From assembly GCA_944363995.1 (NCBI GenBank), contig CALVVV010000014.1, positions 1 to 23,461 on the forward strand: a DNA stretch of 23,461 bases. The letters run 5' to 3'. The translations under genes were made by a program, and so were the position numbers. The notes beneath the pieces were generated by a model. The model was not told the DNA's origin. It did no database searches and was given only the letters and a program-made list of their open reading frames with translations. Shown here piece after piece: positions 15,075 through 23,394 of the stretch (its first letter is position 1; each line of letters starts with the position of its first letter). Source of the DNA: an uncultured Bacilli bacterium (lineage in GTDB: Bacteria; Bacillota_I; Bacilli_A; RF39; UBA660).

Positions 15075-15863
15075 TTAAACATCAATATTTTTAATTTTAG
15101 GAATTGATGTAGCACCATCGATAACAAATTCCGCTCCTGTAATATAATTAGCTAAATCACTTGCTAAAAAAGCTGCTAAATAGCCTATTTCTTCTGTTGT
15201 GCCAAGTCTTTTTATTGGAATTCCTAAAATAATTTCTTTGATAACACTTTTAGTAATATTAATATTATTATTTAAAGCGAATTTTTTAAACAGTGGTGTT
15301 ATAGTATAGCCTGGCAAGATAGCATTGACGGTAATATTATATTTAGCAGATTCTATAGCTAAACTTTTAGTAAAACCAATTAATGCAGCTTTAGTAGTTG
15401 CATAAGCTACTTCACCTATGCCAGCTACTTTGACGCCTGTTATACTTGATAAATTAATAATTTTTCCATATTTATGTTTAATCATATACGGATATACAGC
15501 TTTAGTAACATTCCATGTTCCTTTAATATTTATATCAAAATGAAAATCTCTAAGTTCATCACTAATTTCTAAAAATTTGGTTAATTTAAACACACCAGCA
15601 TTATTAATTAAAATGTCAATTTTCCCATATCTATTGTAAATAGCTGTTACTATTTTATCAACTAAATCTTTGTTGGTAATATCTACTTTATAACCAATTA
15701 TGTTTTTAGAAATTTTAATTAGTTCTTCTAGTGCATTTTTAATTTTGTCTGAACAGTCTAATATAATAACAGTAGCTCCAAGTTTCAAAAATACTTTACA
15801 AATACCTAAACCAATTCCCATTGCTCCACCAGTAATGATAGCAACTTTTCCTCTCAAAATCAT
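15075..15863 (-). CDS. short-chain dehydrogenase/reductase (SDR), substrate unknown
   Basis: A 262-residue classical SDR. TGGAMGIG (11-18) is the nucleotide-binding TGxxxGxG motif, and Asp36 at the end of beta-2 (VIILDCS) favours NAD(H) over NADP(H). NNAG stands at 87-90. The catalytic tetrad appears complete: Asn112, Ser140 (in NLSSITG), Tyr154 and Lys158 (YATTK). NAILPGYTITP follows, and the C-terminus has the typical YITGAEFVIDGAT. Such proteins include 3-oxoacyl-ACP reductases and sugar or polyol dehydrogenases; the sequence alone does not decide. ATG 15863 is chosen over TTG 15869 because AGGAGG is six bases upstream of the ATG but directly abuts the TTG. It stands alone on the minus strand between comEC and murT, with its own short-leader promoter. 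Confidence 0.9.
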   Translation of the reverse strand: MILRGKVAIITGGAMGIGLGICKVFLKLGATVIILDCSDKIKNALEELIKISKNIIGYKVDITNKDLVDKIVTAIYNRYGKIDILINNAGVFKLTKFLEISDELRDFHFDINIKGTWNVTKAVYPYMIKHKYGKIINLSSITGVKVAGIGEVAYATTKAALIGFTKSLAIESAKYNITVNAILPGYTITPLFKKFALNNNINITKSVIKEIILGIPIKRLGTTEEIGYLAAFLASDLANYITGAEFVIDGATSIPKIKNIDV

Positions 15864-15881
15864 TATCAACCTCCTAATAGT

Positions 15882-15890
15882 ATTATGTCA
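15882..15890 (-). promoter_or_regulatory. candidate extended -10 promoter of the SDR gene
   Basis: On the minus strand TGACATAAT (15890-15882) is an extended -10 with one mismatch. There is no convincing -35. The leader would be only about 13 nt to ATG 15863. Confidence 0.4.
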
Positions 15891-15935
15891 TATTTTACAA
15901 AATTTAAAAGAAAAAAAATTATTTTAATAAAAAAA

Positions 15936-15944
15936 TGTTATAAT
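15936..15944 (+). promoter_or_regulatory. extended -10 promoter of murT-gatD
   Basis: TGTTATAAT (15936-15944) is a perfect extended -10 without a clear -35. Transcription would start near 15951, which removes the in-frame ATG at 15950 from the message and supports the GTG start at 15965. Confidence 0.55.
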
Positions 15945-15964
15945 AATATATGAAGGTGATAAAA

Positions 15965-17287
15965 GTGAATCGAATAATTATTGTGATAGCTAAAATAGCA
16001 ATCTTTGTCTTACATAAATTAGGGCGGGGAACTTCTTTTCCTGGTAAATTGGCACTAAAATTAAATAAAAATATTTTGCGATTTTTCAAATTGCCTGATA
16101 CAACTATTTTTGTGACTGGAACTACTGGTAAAACAAGTGTGGTTGGAACAATTACAGAAGTATATAAAAATTGCGGATATAAAGTTGGTAGCAATATTAA
16201 GGGTTCTAATTTAATTGATGGCGTAACAACAACAATTATTGAAACAAGTACAATCAATTTCAAATCAAAAGTAAATGTTTTAGTTATTGAAATAGATGAA
16301 CGTTATGTTAAGGAAGTGTTTAAATATATTACTCCTAAATATTTTATTATTAATAATTTATCACGTGATCAATTAGCACGTAATGGTCATTTTGAATTAG
16401 TTTTTAATGAAATATATCAAAGTATTAAGAAACAAACACATTTAATATTAAACGCTGATGATCCATTAGTTACCAAATTTAGTTTAAATAAAAAAAATAA
16501 AATAACTTATTATAGTTTAAATGAAAATAAATATTCAACTGCAATTAATAAAATCGATACTTTAGATTTAGCTTATTGTCCAATTTGTCATAAAAAATTA
16601 ATTTTTGATTATTTTAATTATGGGAATTTAGGATATTATCACTGTCCTAATAATGATTATAATCATCCTAATTGTGAATTCACAGCGACATTGTTAAAAA
16701 ATAAGTTTAAAGTTGAGGATGTCGAAATTAAGTTAAATAATGACGCTTTATATAATATTTACAATTTACTAGTATGTTATACTATTTGTCGAGTGGATAA
16801 ATTAAATAAAAATGATATTGTTAAAGCATTAAATTCATTATCACTTAAAGTAAAAAGACTAAATGAATTTAATTACAAAGATAATAAGGGTATCATTTTA
16901 TTAAGCAAAAACGAAACACCATTATCTTATAATCAATCATTAGAGTATATTAAGGAAAAGAAAGAAATAAAAACTGTAGCTATTGGTTTTACAAGAATAA
17001 GTGGACGGTATGATTTAAAGGATATTTCTTGGCTTTATGATATTAATTTTGAATTACTTAATGATAAAACAATTGCTAAAATTATTTTAATTGGTCCTTT
17101 TGCATATGATTTAGCTGTACGTTTAAAACAGGCTAATATTGATCCTAAAAAATTCTCTTATTGCATAGATTACCAAAATTCTTTAGATTATTGTTTAAAA
17201 CATATGAAAGGTAATTTATATTGTGTTTTATATTTTGACTTAAATTATTTATATTTAGATCAATTAAAAGAAAGAGGTTTATTATGA
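15965..17287 (+). CDS. murT: lipid II isoglutaminyl synthase, MurT subunit (Mur ligase family)
   Basis: With GatD, MurT amidates the D-glutamate of lipid II to D-isoglutamine. The 440-residue protein has a short hydrophobic N-terminus, the ATP-binding loop TGTTGKTS (51-58), Mur-ligase centre motifs IEIDERYV and INNLSRDQLARNGHF, and NADDPL. A four-cysteine zinc ribbon follows (Cys205, 208, 227, 237: CPICHKK... HCPNN... NCEF), typical of MurT. The C-terminal DUF1727 domain has DISWLYDINFE (~353-363). The expected KNPAG-like segment reads KNETPLSYNQ here. GTG 15965 is preferred to ATG 15950: AAGGTG is six bases upstream and the promoter would start after the ATG. The stop overlaps gatD as ATGA. 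Confidence 0.93.
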   Translation: MNRIIIVIAKIAIFVLHKLGRGTSFPGKLALKLNKNILRFFKLPDTTIFVTGTTGKTSVVGTITEVYKNCGYKVGSNIKGSNLIDGVTTTIIETSTINFKSKVNVLVIEIDERYVKEVFKYITPKYFIINNLSRDQLARNGHFELVFNEIYQSIKKQTHLILNADDPLVTKFSLNKKNKITYYSLNENKYSTAINKIDTLDLAYCPICHKKLIFDYFNYGNLGYYHCPNNDYNHPNCEFTATLLKNKFKVEDVEIKLNNDALYNIYNLLVCYTICRVDKLNKNDIVKALNSLSLKVKRLNEFNYKDNKGIILLSKNETPLSYNQSLEYIKEKKEIKTVAIGFTRISGRYDLKDISWLYDINFELLNDKTIAKIILIGPFAYDLAVRLKQANIDPKKFSYCIDYQNSLDYCLKHMKGNLYCVLYFDLNYLYLDQLKERGLL

Positions 17288-17913
17288 AAATAGCTTATTT
17301 GTATTATGATTTTCTTAATTTATATGGTGAATCAGGCAATATTAAAATAATTAAAAATATTTTAAAATATAATAAAATAAAAGCTGAAATTTTATACTTA
17401 TCTTTAGATGATCAATTAAATTTTGATGATTATGATTTAGTTTATATCGGTAGTGGAACCGAAGAAAATCTTAAAGTTGCTTTAAATCATTTAAAAAAAT
17501 ATCAAAAAGCAATAAAAAAATATATTGAAGAAAATAAATTTATGTTAGTTACTGGTAATGGTATGGATATGTTTGGTAAAAAAATCGAAAATTTGCAAGG
17601 ATTAGAAATCTTTGATTATGAAGTCAAACGTGGTAAACGTAAAATGACTGAAGTTTATACAAAAGGAAAAATTAAAGACAAAATTTTAGGATTTATTAAT
17701 AATAATAGTTATCTTGATGAAGAATCTTTGTTTTTTAATAAAAATAATTTTTATGGAACTTATATTTTAGGTCCAATTTTAGTAAGAAATCCTAGTTTAG
17801 TAAAATATTTTATGAATAAATTAACTAATAAAAAATTAAAATATGATTTAAAATTAGAAACTAAGGCTTATTTAGAATTTATTAATAATTTTAAGGAGAA
17901 TAAAAATGAATAA
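17284..17913 (+). CDS. gatD: GatD-like glutamine amidotransferase subunit, catalytic residues lost
   Basis: The gene overlaps murT by four bases (ATGA), the standard murT-gatD coupling. The N-terminus (LNLYGESGNI, 11-20), VYIGSGTEEN and QGLEIFDY match GatD of the MurT/GatD complex. The nucleophile elbow, normally ICGGYQ-LGK, reads VTGNGMDMFGK (89-99), so Gly91 stands where the catalytic Cys should be. The GTYLHGP motif reads GTYILGP (158-164), placing Leu162 at the catalytic His. The segment between them is also shortened, and the protein has 209 residues against ~240 for the family. It therefore should not hydrolyse glutamine by the known mechanism. It may be a structural or regulatory partner of MurT, which could use free ammonia; this is inference. 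The reading frame is intact. Confidence 0.85.
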   Translation: MKIAYLYYDFLNLYGESGNIKIIKNILKYNKIKAEILYLSLDDQLNFDDYDLVYIGSGTEENLKVALNHLKKYQKAIKKYIEENKFMLVTGNGMDMFGKKIENLQGLEIFDYEVKRGKRKMTEVYTKGKIKDKILGFINNNSYLDEESLFFNKNNFYGTYILGPILVRNPSLVKYFMNKLTNKKLKYDLKLETKAYLEFINNFKENKNE

Positions 17914-18403
17914 TGTTGTAGATGCTATTATTGAAATACCATTAAAAACTAAAAATAAATTTGAAATTGATAAAAAAACTAAAAGAATAAAGTTAGACCG
18001 TGTTTTATTTTCGGCTATGAATTATCCTGCTGAATATGGTTATATTGAAAATACTTTAGCTTTAGATGGTGATCCTTTAGATATTTTAGTTATATCATCT
18101 GAACCAACTTTTCCCGGTTGTGTTGTCCCCGCTAGAATTATTGGTTATTTATCAGTAATTGATAATGGCTATGAAGATTACAAATTAATTTCGGTGGTAG
18201 CTGTTGATCCTCGATATGATGATGTTAAATGTTTAAATGATTTATCAAATTTTACTTTAGAAGAAATAAAAAATTTTTTTCAAAATTACAAAACATTACA
18301 AAATATTACAGTTAATGTTTATGATTATCAAGATGCTAATAAAGCTTTAGAATTAATAAAAGAATGTCAAAAACGTTATATTGACTCTAGTAAAAATAAA
18401 TAA
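17906..18403 (+). CDS. ppa: inorganic pyrophosphatase, soluble family I
   Basis: Hydrolyses pyrophosphate to phosphate, pulling nucleotide-activated biosynthetic reactions forward; cytoplasmic and metal-dependent. The 165 residues fit family I (~165-175). EIPLKTKNKFEIDKKT and IKLDRVLFSAMNYPAEYGYI form the start of the fold. DGDPLDILV (54-62) is the family signature with metal-binding Asp residues, and AVDPRYDD supplies further acidic ligands. ATG 17906 overlaps the end of gatD by 8 nt and is served by AAGGAG inside gatD, so translation is probably coupled. Confidence 0.95.
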   Translation: MNNVVDAIIEIPLKTKNKFEIDKKTKRIKLDRVLFSAMNYPAEYGYIENTLALDGDPLDILVISSEPTFPGCVVPARIIGYLSVIDNGYEDYKLISVVAVDPRYDDVKCLNDLSNFTLEEIKNFFQNYKTLQNITVNVYDYQDANKALELIKECQKRYIDSSKNK

Positions 18404-18407
18404 AATA

Positions 18408-18416
18408 TGTTATTAT
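18408..18416 (+). promoter_or_regulatory. candidate extended -10 promoter before the DUF6273-like gene
   Basis: TGTTATTAT (18408-18416) resembles an extended -10, placed a few bases before the GGTGAG ribosome site. No -35 at proper distance; TTGACT at 18381-18386 is too far. Confidence 0.3.
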
Positions 18417-18431
18417 TAAGATGGTGAGAGA

Positions 18432-19394
18432 ATGAAGTCAAAAATTTTAAGTTTGATATTAGTTATTATTGTGTTAACTATGGTTGGTTATTATTTTATC
18501 CAAAATGATAAAGAAGAAGTAAAACCTTTTGAAATAAAATTATCAAATTATAGTAATCAAGTAAAAGAAGCAATAAAAAATAAAGTTTATGCTTTTGAAA
18601 CTACTTTAATTGATAATGATTGGTTAATAGCTAATGTTGAAACAGATATTGTTTGTCAAGAGGTATACTATTCAAATGAAAATAAAGTCTTATTACATAA
18701 TTGCAATATTCCTAATATAACAGGTAATTATTATTTTTATGATAAAGTTTATTTAGAAGAAGATACCGAATATAAAAACATTTATGAAAATGTCAAAAAT
18801 CAAAATATCATTATTGATAAAGGCAATTTGCTATCTGATTTAGCTACCATTGATTTAAATTTAAAAATTGAAACAATTAATCCTTGCGTCAATAATGGAA
18901 AATGTGAAATAGGTACTGAATTAGCTATTCAAGTTAATGATGTTGATGTTTATCGCTTTTATGTATTAAGTGATGATGGTGAAGTTGTTAACCTAATTTT
19001 AGATCATAATATTAATAATTATGCAATATGGGCACCATCCGATAATTTAGAAGGACCAATTGATGCATTAGAAGCAGTAAATAAAGCCACTTTAGATTGG
19101 ACTAACATTCCTTTACGTAAATATCGAGTAATCGATGATAATAATGACAAAGTTTATAAGGATATTCATATTGAATCAAGAGCTAGTATACCATCTTATA
19201 CAGAATTAATCAAAGAAAATGGACAGGTTGCTTCTTGGTTAACAACTAACATAAATAATGGTTATTGGTTAAGAAGTGCTAGCAAATCAATGTCATTTTA
19301 TGCTTGGGTCGTAAAATCTGATGGTAAAATTGATACAGCTGATATAAGCCATGAAGATTATGGTGTTAGACCAATAATAAAACTTTATAAATAA
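18432..19394 (+). CDS. membrane-anchored extracellular protein with DUF6273-like C-terminus
   Basis: A 320-residue protein with an N-terminal membrane helix (~5-23) after MKSK and no lipobox Cys, so it is probably a membrane-anchored outer protein. The middle has FYVLSDDGEVVNLILDHNI. The C-terminal part holds WLTTNINNGYWLRSASK, then FYAWVVKSDGKIDTADI and GVRPIIKL. The 'YWLRS ... GVRPII' pattern is that of DUF6273-like domains found in many secreted Bacillota proteins of unknown function. Four Cys residues occur outside the membrane. It has a possible promoter of its own and stands between ppa and an unrecognised cytoplasmic protein. Role unknown. Confidence 0.75.
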   Translation: MKSKILSLILVIIVLTMVGYYFIQNDKEEVKPFEIKLSNYSNQVKEAIKNKVYAFETTLIDNDWLIANVETDIVCQEVYYSNENKVLLHNCNIPNITGNYYFYDKVYLEEDTEYKNIYENVKNQNIIIDKGNLLSDLATIDLNLKIETINPCVNNGKCEIGTELAIQVNDVDVYRFYVLSDDGEVVNLILDHNINNYAIWAPSDNLEGPIDALEAVNKATLDWTNIPLRKYRVIDDNNDKVYKDIHIESRASIPSYTELIKENGQVASWLTTNINNGYWLRSASKSMSFYAWVVKSDGKIDTADISHEDYGVRPIIKLYK

Positions 19395-19407
19395 AAGGGT
19401 GGGTAAT

Positions 19408-20178
19408 ATGGAAAGAACACTTAGTTTAGTTTTAGATGAAGAAGGTTTCAAAAGTCTTACATTAAAGAAAGATGATGCTGTTAAAATAGATGAATTTACG
19501 ACAAAAAAATTTGAAAATTCTGAACAAATTCGGGATTATTTTGAATTAGAAATTGCTGAATTTTTAGAACAAAATAAAAATTATCTCAATGCAATTAACC
19601 AAAAAGGACGAATGTTTCGTGGAAGAATTGTAATTTTAGAAGCTAAGGAAAAAGATGGTAATACTTATTTTGTTGAAAAAAGAGTTTTATATAAAAAACA
19701 TATAATAGCTATTAAAGAAATAGTTAAAGATAGAATGACAATGCAAAGATTTTTAAATTTAGAGAAAATTGGATTTAATCAATATGGATTTCGTAAGCTT
19801 ATTTCACCTTTTTTAACAAGAGAAATTAAATATGCGAATTATAAAGTTAAAAGTCAAGTAGATTTTATAAGGCGTGAGCTAAAAAGAAATAAAAAAAATT
19901 TTTTTGATATTCTTAGAATTATTGTAAAAGCTTATGAAATTGAAAGACAAACAAGACCAAATTTAAAAACAATTGAGGCTATTTATAAAGAAAGTTGTCA
20001 AATTCAACCTAAAGATTTTGAACCTATCTCAAGTGGTGAAGCAAAAGAATATTATGTAATTAATGGTGTACGCTATCATATTGATTGTATTCCTTTTGAT
20101 TTAGATGACTTAAAAAAGATGGAAACAGATTACTTTCCCGATGGACTTAAAGATATTCATGAAAAAAGATTTAAATGA
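19408..20178 (+). CDS. conserved-looking cytoplasmic protein of unknown function
   Basis: I do not recognise this 256-residue protein. It has no signal peptide or membrane helix and is rich in Lys, Glu, Ile and Phe. The N-terminal ~80 residues look alpha/beta and contain acidic ELEIAEFLEQN. The middle is strongly basic (SQVDFIRRELKRNKKNFFD), as in nucleic-acid-binding proteins. The C-terminal part has YYVINGVRYHIDCIPFDLDD. GTG 19399 is in frame, but AGGGTGG at 19396-19402 is properly spaced only for ATG 19408. The recombinase gene begins inside its last 20 bases, so the two are translationally linked. Confidence 0.75.
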   Translation: MERTLSLVLDEEGFKSLTLKKDDAVKIDEFTTKKFENSEQIRDYFELEIAEFLEQNKNYLNAINQKGRMFRGRIVILEAKEKDGNTYFVEKRVLYKKHIIAIKEIVKDRMTMQRFLNLEKIGFNQYGFRKLISPFLTREIKYANYKVKSQVDFIRRELKRNKKNFFDILRIIVKAYEIERQTRPNLKTIEAIYKESCQIQPKDFEPISSGEAKEYYVINGVRYHIDCIPFDLDDLKKMETDYFPDGLKDIHEKRFK

Positions 20179-21031
20179 ATTTTATAAATATTTAGAAAAT
20201 AAAAATTATTCTAGTCATACTATTGCTAGTTATAAAAAAGATTTAAACCAATTTTATACATTTGCCCAAAATACTAATAAAATTGATTATAATTTTATCA
20301 GAAAATATTTGCAATTTTTATATGATAAAAAATATACTAGTAAAAGTATTAGTCGGCATATAAGTAGCTTAAAAAGTTTTTTTAAGTATTTAACAAAAAT
20401 AGGTAAAATTAAAGAAAATCCATGTTTATTAATATCTAATCCTAAAATTACGAAAAAATTACCTAATTATATAAATTATAATGATTTAGAAATTTTGTTT
20501 AAAGTTCCAGATAAGTCAGATGTTTTAGGCCTTCGTAATTTACTTATTTTAGAACTATTATATTCCTGTGGTGTTCGAGTTAGTGAATTGGTTAACATTA
20601 AATTAAAAGATGTTGATTTTGATAATAATCGAATTTTAATTTTAGGTAAAGGCAATAAAGAAAGATATGTTTTGTATGGTAAAGTATGTTGTGAATTATT
20701 AAATGAATATTTACTTAAAAGTAGAAGTAAATTAAATAAAAATAGTGAATATTTATTAGTAAATAAATTTGGTAATAAAATAACTGATCGAAGTATTAGA
20801 ATGATTATTGATGATATTATTAAAAAAAGTGGTTTAAAATTAAATGTTTCACCTCATACTTTTAGGCATACTTTTGCTACTCATTTATTAAATGAAGGAG
20901 CCGATTTGAAGATTGTTCAGGAATTGTTAGGACACGAAAATATAGCAACAACAGGAATCTATACTCATATTTCTAATGAACATTTACGTCACATTTATTT
21001 AGAAACCCATCCACGTGCTAAAAAGGAGTGA
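20159..21031 (+). CDS. site-specific tyrosine recombinase of the XerC/XerD type
   Basis: A 290-residue tyrosine recombinase of the length and plan of XerC/XerD, which resolve chromosome dimers at dif. The N-terminal SAM-like core-binding domain (~1-85) includes NYSSHTIASYKKDLNQF and SISRHISSLKSFFKYL. The catalytic domain has the full set: Arg140 (YSCGVRVSEL), Lys164 (LGKGNKERYV), His233 and Arg236 (HTFRHTFATHLL), His259 (LLGHENIATT) and nucleophile Tyr268 (IYTHIS). ATG 20141 is also in frame; ATG 20159 gives the normal family start MKKDLNEFYKYL. XerC versus XerD cannot be settled without comparison. No phage genes flank it and I saw no dif site, so a housekeeping role is likely. Confidence 0.9.
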   Translation: MKKDLNEFYKYLENKNYSSHTIASYKKDLNQFYTFAQNTNKIDYNFIRKYLQFLYDKKYTSKSISRHISSLKSFFKYLTKIGKIKENPCLLISNPKITKKLPNYINYNDLEILFKVPDKSDVLGLRNLLILELLYSCGVRVSELVNIKLKDVDFDNNRILILGKGNKERYVLYGKVCCELLNEYLLKSRSKLNKNSEYLLVNKFGNKITDRSIRMIIDDIIKKSGLKLNVSPHTFRHTFATHLLNEGADLKIVQELLGHENIATTGIYTHISNEHLRHIYLETHPRAKKE

Positions 21032-21033
21032 AT

Positions 21034-21648
21034 ATGGCAAAATTATATTTTAATTATGGTGCTATGAGCGCTGGTAAGACTATTGAAGTTATTACCACCG
21101 CTTATAAATATAATTCAAAAGGAATGAAAGCTTTAATAATAAAACCAGCTATTGATACCAAAGGTGGTAATTTTGTGTGTTCCAGAATAGGAATGAGCCA
21201 AAAAGTAGATATTTTATTGAAATCTGATGATAATTTAATTGATTATTTAAAAAATTATTCTGATATTACTTGTTTGATTATTGATGAAGCACAATTTTTA
21301 ACAGAAAAACAGGTATTAGAATTGGTTATAATAACAAAAGATTGGAATATTCCTGCTATTTGTTATGGCTTAAAAGTAGATTTTCAAGGTAAACTTTTTA
21401 CTGGTAGCGAAGCATTAATTCGTTATGCCGATGATTTGAATGAATTAGTTTCTATTTGTGCTTGTGGCAAGAAAGCGCGTTTTAATGCAAGAAAAGTTAA
21501 TAATAAATATGTTTTTGATGGTAATCAGATTTTAATTGGTGAGGATGAATCATATGATCCTTTATGTGAAACATGTTTTATGAATAAAGTTTTAAAACCT
21601 TATTCAAAACAATTTCAAGCGATATATGATAAAACTGTTAAGGAGTAA
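21034..21648 (+). CDS. tdk: thymidine kinase
   Basis: Type II thymidine kinase, which phosphorylates thymidine (and often deoxyuridine) with ATP for nucleotide salvage. The 204-residue protein has the P-loop GAMSAGKT (9-16), IIDEAQFL (82-89) with the likely catalytic-base Glu85, and a C-terminal lasso domain with cysteines CACGKK (142-147) and CETC (178-181) for zinc. ATG 21034 is chosen over GTG 21028, since AAGGAG runs up to 21028. It follows the recombinase stop by two bases and is followed by the DUF2207 gene after two more. Confidence 0.95.
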   Translation: MAKLYFNYGAMSAGKTIEVITTAYKYNSKGMKALIIKPAIDTKGGNFVCSRIGMSQKVDILLKSDDNLIDYLKNYSDITCLIIDEAQFLTEKQVLELVIITKDWNIPAICYGLKVDFQGKLFTGSEALIRYADDLNELVSICACGKKARFNARKVNNKYVFDGNQILIGEDESYDPLCETCFMNKVLKPYSKQFQAIYDKTVKE

Positions 21649-21650
21649 TA

Positions 21651-23294
21651 ATGAAAAAGCTAATATTTTTAATTTTTATATTTTTGTTCTGGACAAATAT
21701 TGTTTTTGCAACTAATCATATTTATGATATAGAAATGGACATATATTTAGATGAGAATGGTACCGCAAACATATCTGAAACATGGGTTGTTGATGGCAGT
21801 GACGGTACTGAATGGTATAAAGTATATAATAATTTAGGTAATTCGCAAATAACTGATTTTTTGGTAACAATGGATGGCCAACCTTTAATTTATAAAGATT
21901 GGAATGTTGATGAATCTTTAAATGAGAAAAAAGGTTATTACGGAATTAATAAAACAAAATTAGGATTGGAATTGTGTTTTGGTAAATATGATTATAATAA
22001 ACATACTTTTGTTTTGAACTACAAAATATCCAATTTTGTTTTTAATACAACTGATTCTCAAGTTGTTTACTTTAATTTAATAGATCGGTTATCATCTGTT
22101 GATTTTGAAAACTTTTCAATTGTTTTGTCTAGTTATTATAATTTTCCTGATACTTTAGATGTTTGGGGATACGGTTATAAAGGTTATGCTTATGTTGAAA
22201 ATGGGAAAATATATTTATCCAATGAAGAAGATATGAATGATAAATATGTGGTTTTACTAGCCAAATTTCCAATAAATACTTTTAATAATATTAATATTAG
22301 TAATCGTTATAACACATTTTCAGATGTTTTAAAAGCTGCCGAAGAAGGTAGTTTTGAATATGATAATTCTAATGAAGAAATATTATCTTTATTTTTAGTT
22401 TTTTTAAATTTTATAATTTTTCTTTTTCCTATTTTATTAATTTTTCTTTCAGTTAGAAATAAGAATTATGGATTTATAAACAATAAGAAAATTAATAAAA
22501 AGAACACACCTTATTTTCGTGATATTCCATGTAATAAAGATATATATTTTGCTAATGCATTAATTCAATTAAATAAATTTAGTAATGCAAATTCTAATAT
22601 TTTAGGGGCAATATTACTTAAATGGGTTAAAGAAAATAAAATTAAGGTTATCAAAAATAATAAAAACACATCTTTACAATTTTATGATAATATTGTTATT
22701 AATAATAAATTGGAAAATGATTTATATCAAATAATGTATATAGCAAGTCAAGATGGTATTTTAGAAAATAAAGAATTGGAAAAATGGGCACGTAAAAATT
22801 ATAGCCGTTATCTAAGAATTTTTGAAAAAATTAAAAATGACAAAATTAATGAATTAAAATCAGCTGGTCATATTTTTAAAAGACATAATCGTAAAGAATG
22901 TAAATATCCTAATGTTTTAGATGATACATTATATGAAGAATCAAAGAAAATATATGGTTTGAAATTATTTTTAGAAGATTTTTCATCTATTAATACTAAA
23001 GAAGTCATTGAAGTTCATTTATGGGATGAGTACCTAATGTTTGCTTATATGTTTGGTATTGCTGATAAAGTAGCTAAGCAACTAAAAAATATGTATCCAG
23101 AATTTATTGAATCTATTGATAATAATATTGATTTTGATACTATTATTTTCTTCAATAGTATCTCTGTTAAATCTGTATCAGCTGCTAATAGTGCTAGAGC
23201 AAGTGCACAATCCTATTCATCTGGTGGTGGCGGTTTTTCATCAGGAGGTGGCGGCGGTGGCTCTTTCGGCGGTGGCGGTGGCGGCAGTCGTTAA
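21651..23294 (+). CDS. DUF2207-family membrane protein (YciQ-like) with Gly-rich tail
   Basis: A 547-residue membrane protein of the DUF2207 family, whose function is unknown. A signal peptide (~1-20, ending VFATNH) leads to an extracytoplasmic beta-rich DUF2207 domain (~21-240, beginning YDIEMDIYLDENGTANISETW). A membrane helix (~245-268) follows, then a large cytoplasmic domain. HLWDEYLMFAYMFGIADKVAKQ (~470-492) is the conserved family segment near the C-terminus, and the tail is a Gly/Ser-rich string, also typical. The usual additional hydrophobic helices between the two domains look weak here. AAGGAG is the ribosome site; it is the last gene of the run. Confidence 0.88.
   Translation: MKKLIFLIFIFLFWTNIVFATNHIYDIEMDIYLDENGTANISETWVVDGSDGTEWYKVYNNLGNSQITDFLVTMDGQPLIYKDWNVDESLNEKKGYYGINKTKLGLELCFGKYDYNKHTFVLNYKISNFVFNTTDSQVVYFNLIDRLSSVDFENFSIVLSSYYNFPDTLDVWGYGYKGYAYVENGKIYLSNEEDMNDKYVVLLAKFPINTFNNINISNRYNTFSDVLKAAEEGSFEYDNSNEEILSLFLVFLNFIIFLFPILLIFLSVRNKNYGFINNKKINKKNTPYFRDIPCNKDIYFANALIQLNKFSNANSNILGAILLKWVKENKIKVIKNNKNTSLQFYDNIVINNKLENDLYQIMYIASQDGILENKELEKWARKNYSRYLRIFEKIKNDKINELKSAGHIFKRHNRKECKYPNVLDDTLYEESKKIYGLKLFLEDFSSINTKEVIEVHLWDEYLMFAYMFGIADKVAKQLKNMYPEFIESIDNNIDFDTIIFFNSISVKSVSAANSARASAQSYSSGGGGFSSGGGGGGSFGGGGGGSR
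23221..23291 (+). repeat. glycine/serine-codon simple repeat
   Basis: A run of GGT/GGC/GGA codons with interspersed Ser and Phe encodes the Gly-rich tail of the DUF2207 protein. It is far richer in G+C than anything else in the window. Confidence 0.85.
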
Positions 23295-23378
23295 TCTGTC
23301 ATGATTTTAATAAAACGTTTATAAAAAACATTATATTTTATAATTTGGTAAAAGTTAATTTAATTTTTAATATATTTA

Positions 23379-23387
23379 TGATAAAAT
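23379..23387 (+). promoter_or_regulatory. candidate extended -10 before the terminal hairpin
   Basis: TGATAAAAT (23379-23387) resembles an extended -10 (TAAAAT hexamer with TG). The predicted start (~23394) coincides with the first base of the 17-bp stem at 23395. No good -35. Confidence 0.3.
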
Positions 23388-23394
23388 GTTAAGT

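Noticed and set aside
15919..16263. 114-codon minus-strand frame over the start of murT
   Set aside because: Overlaps the murT promoter and the clear ATP-binding motif on the other strand.
23319..23343. TTATAAAA/TTTTATAA hairpin as terminator of the DUF2207 gene
   Set aside because: Only A-U pairs, a 9-nt loop and no good T run; too weak to call.
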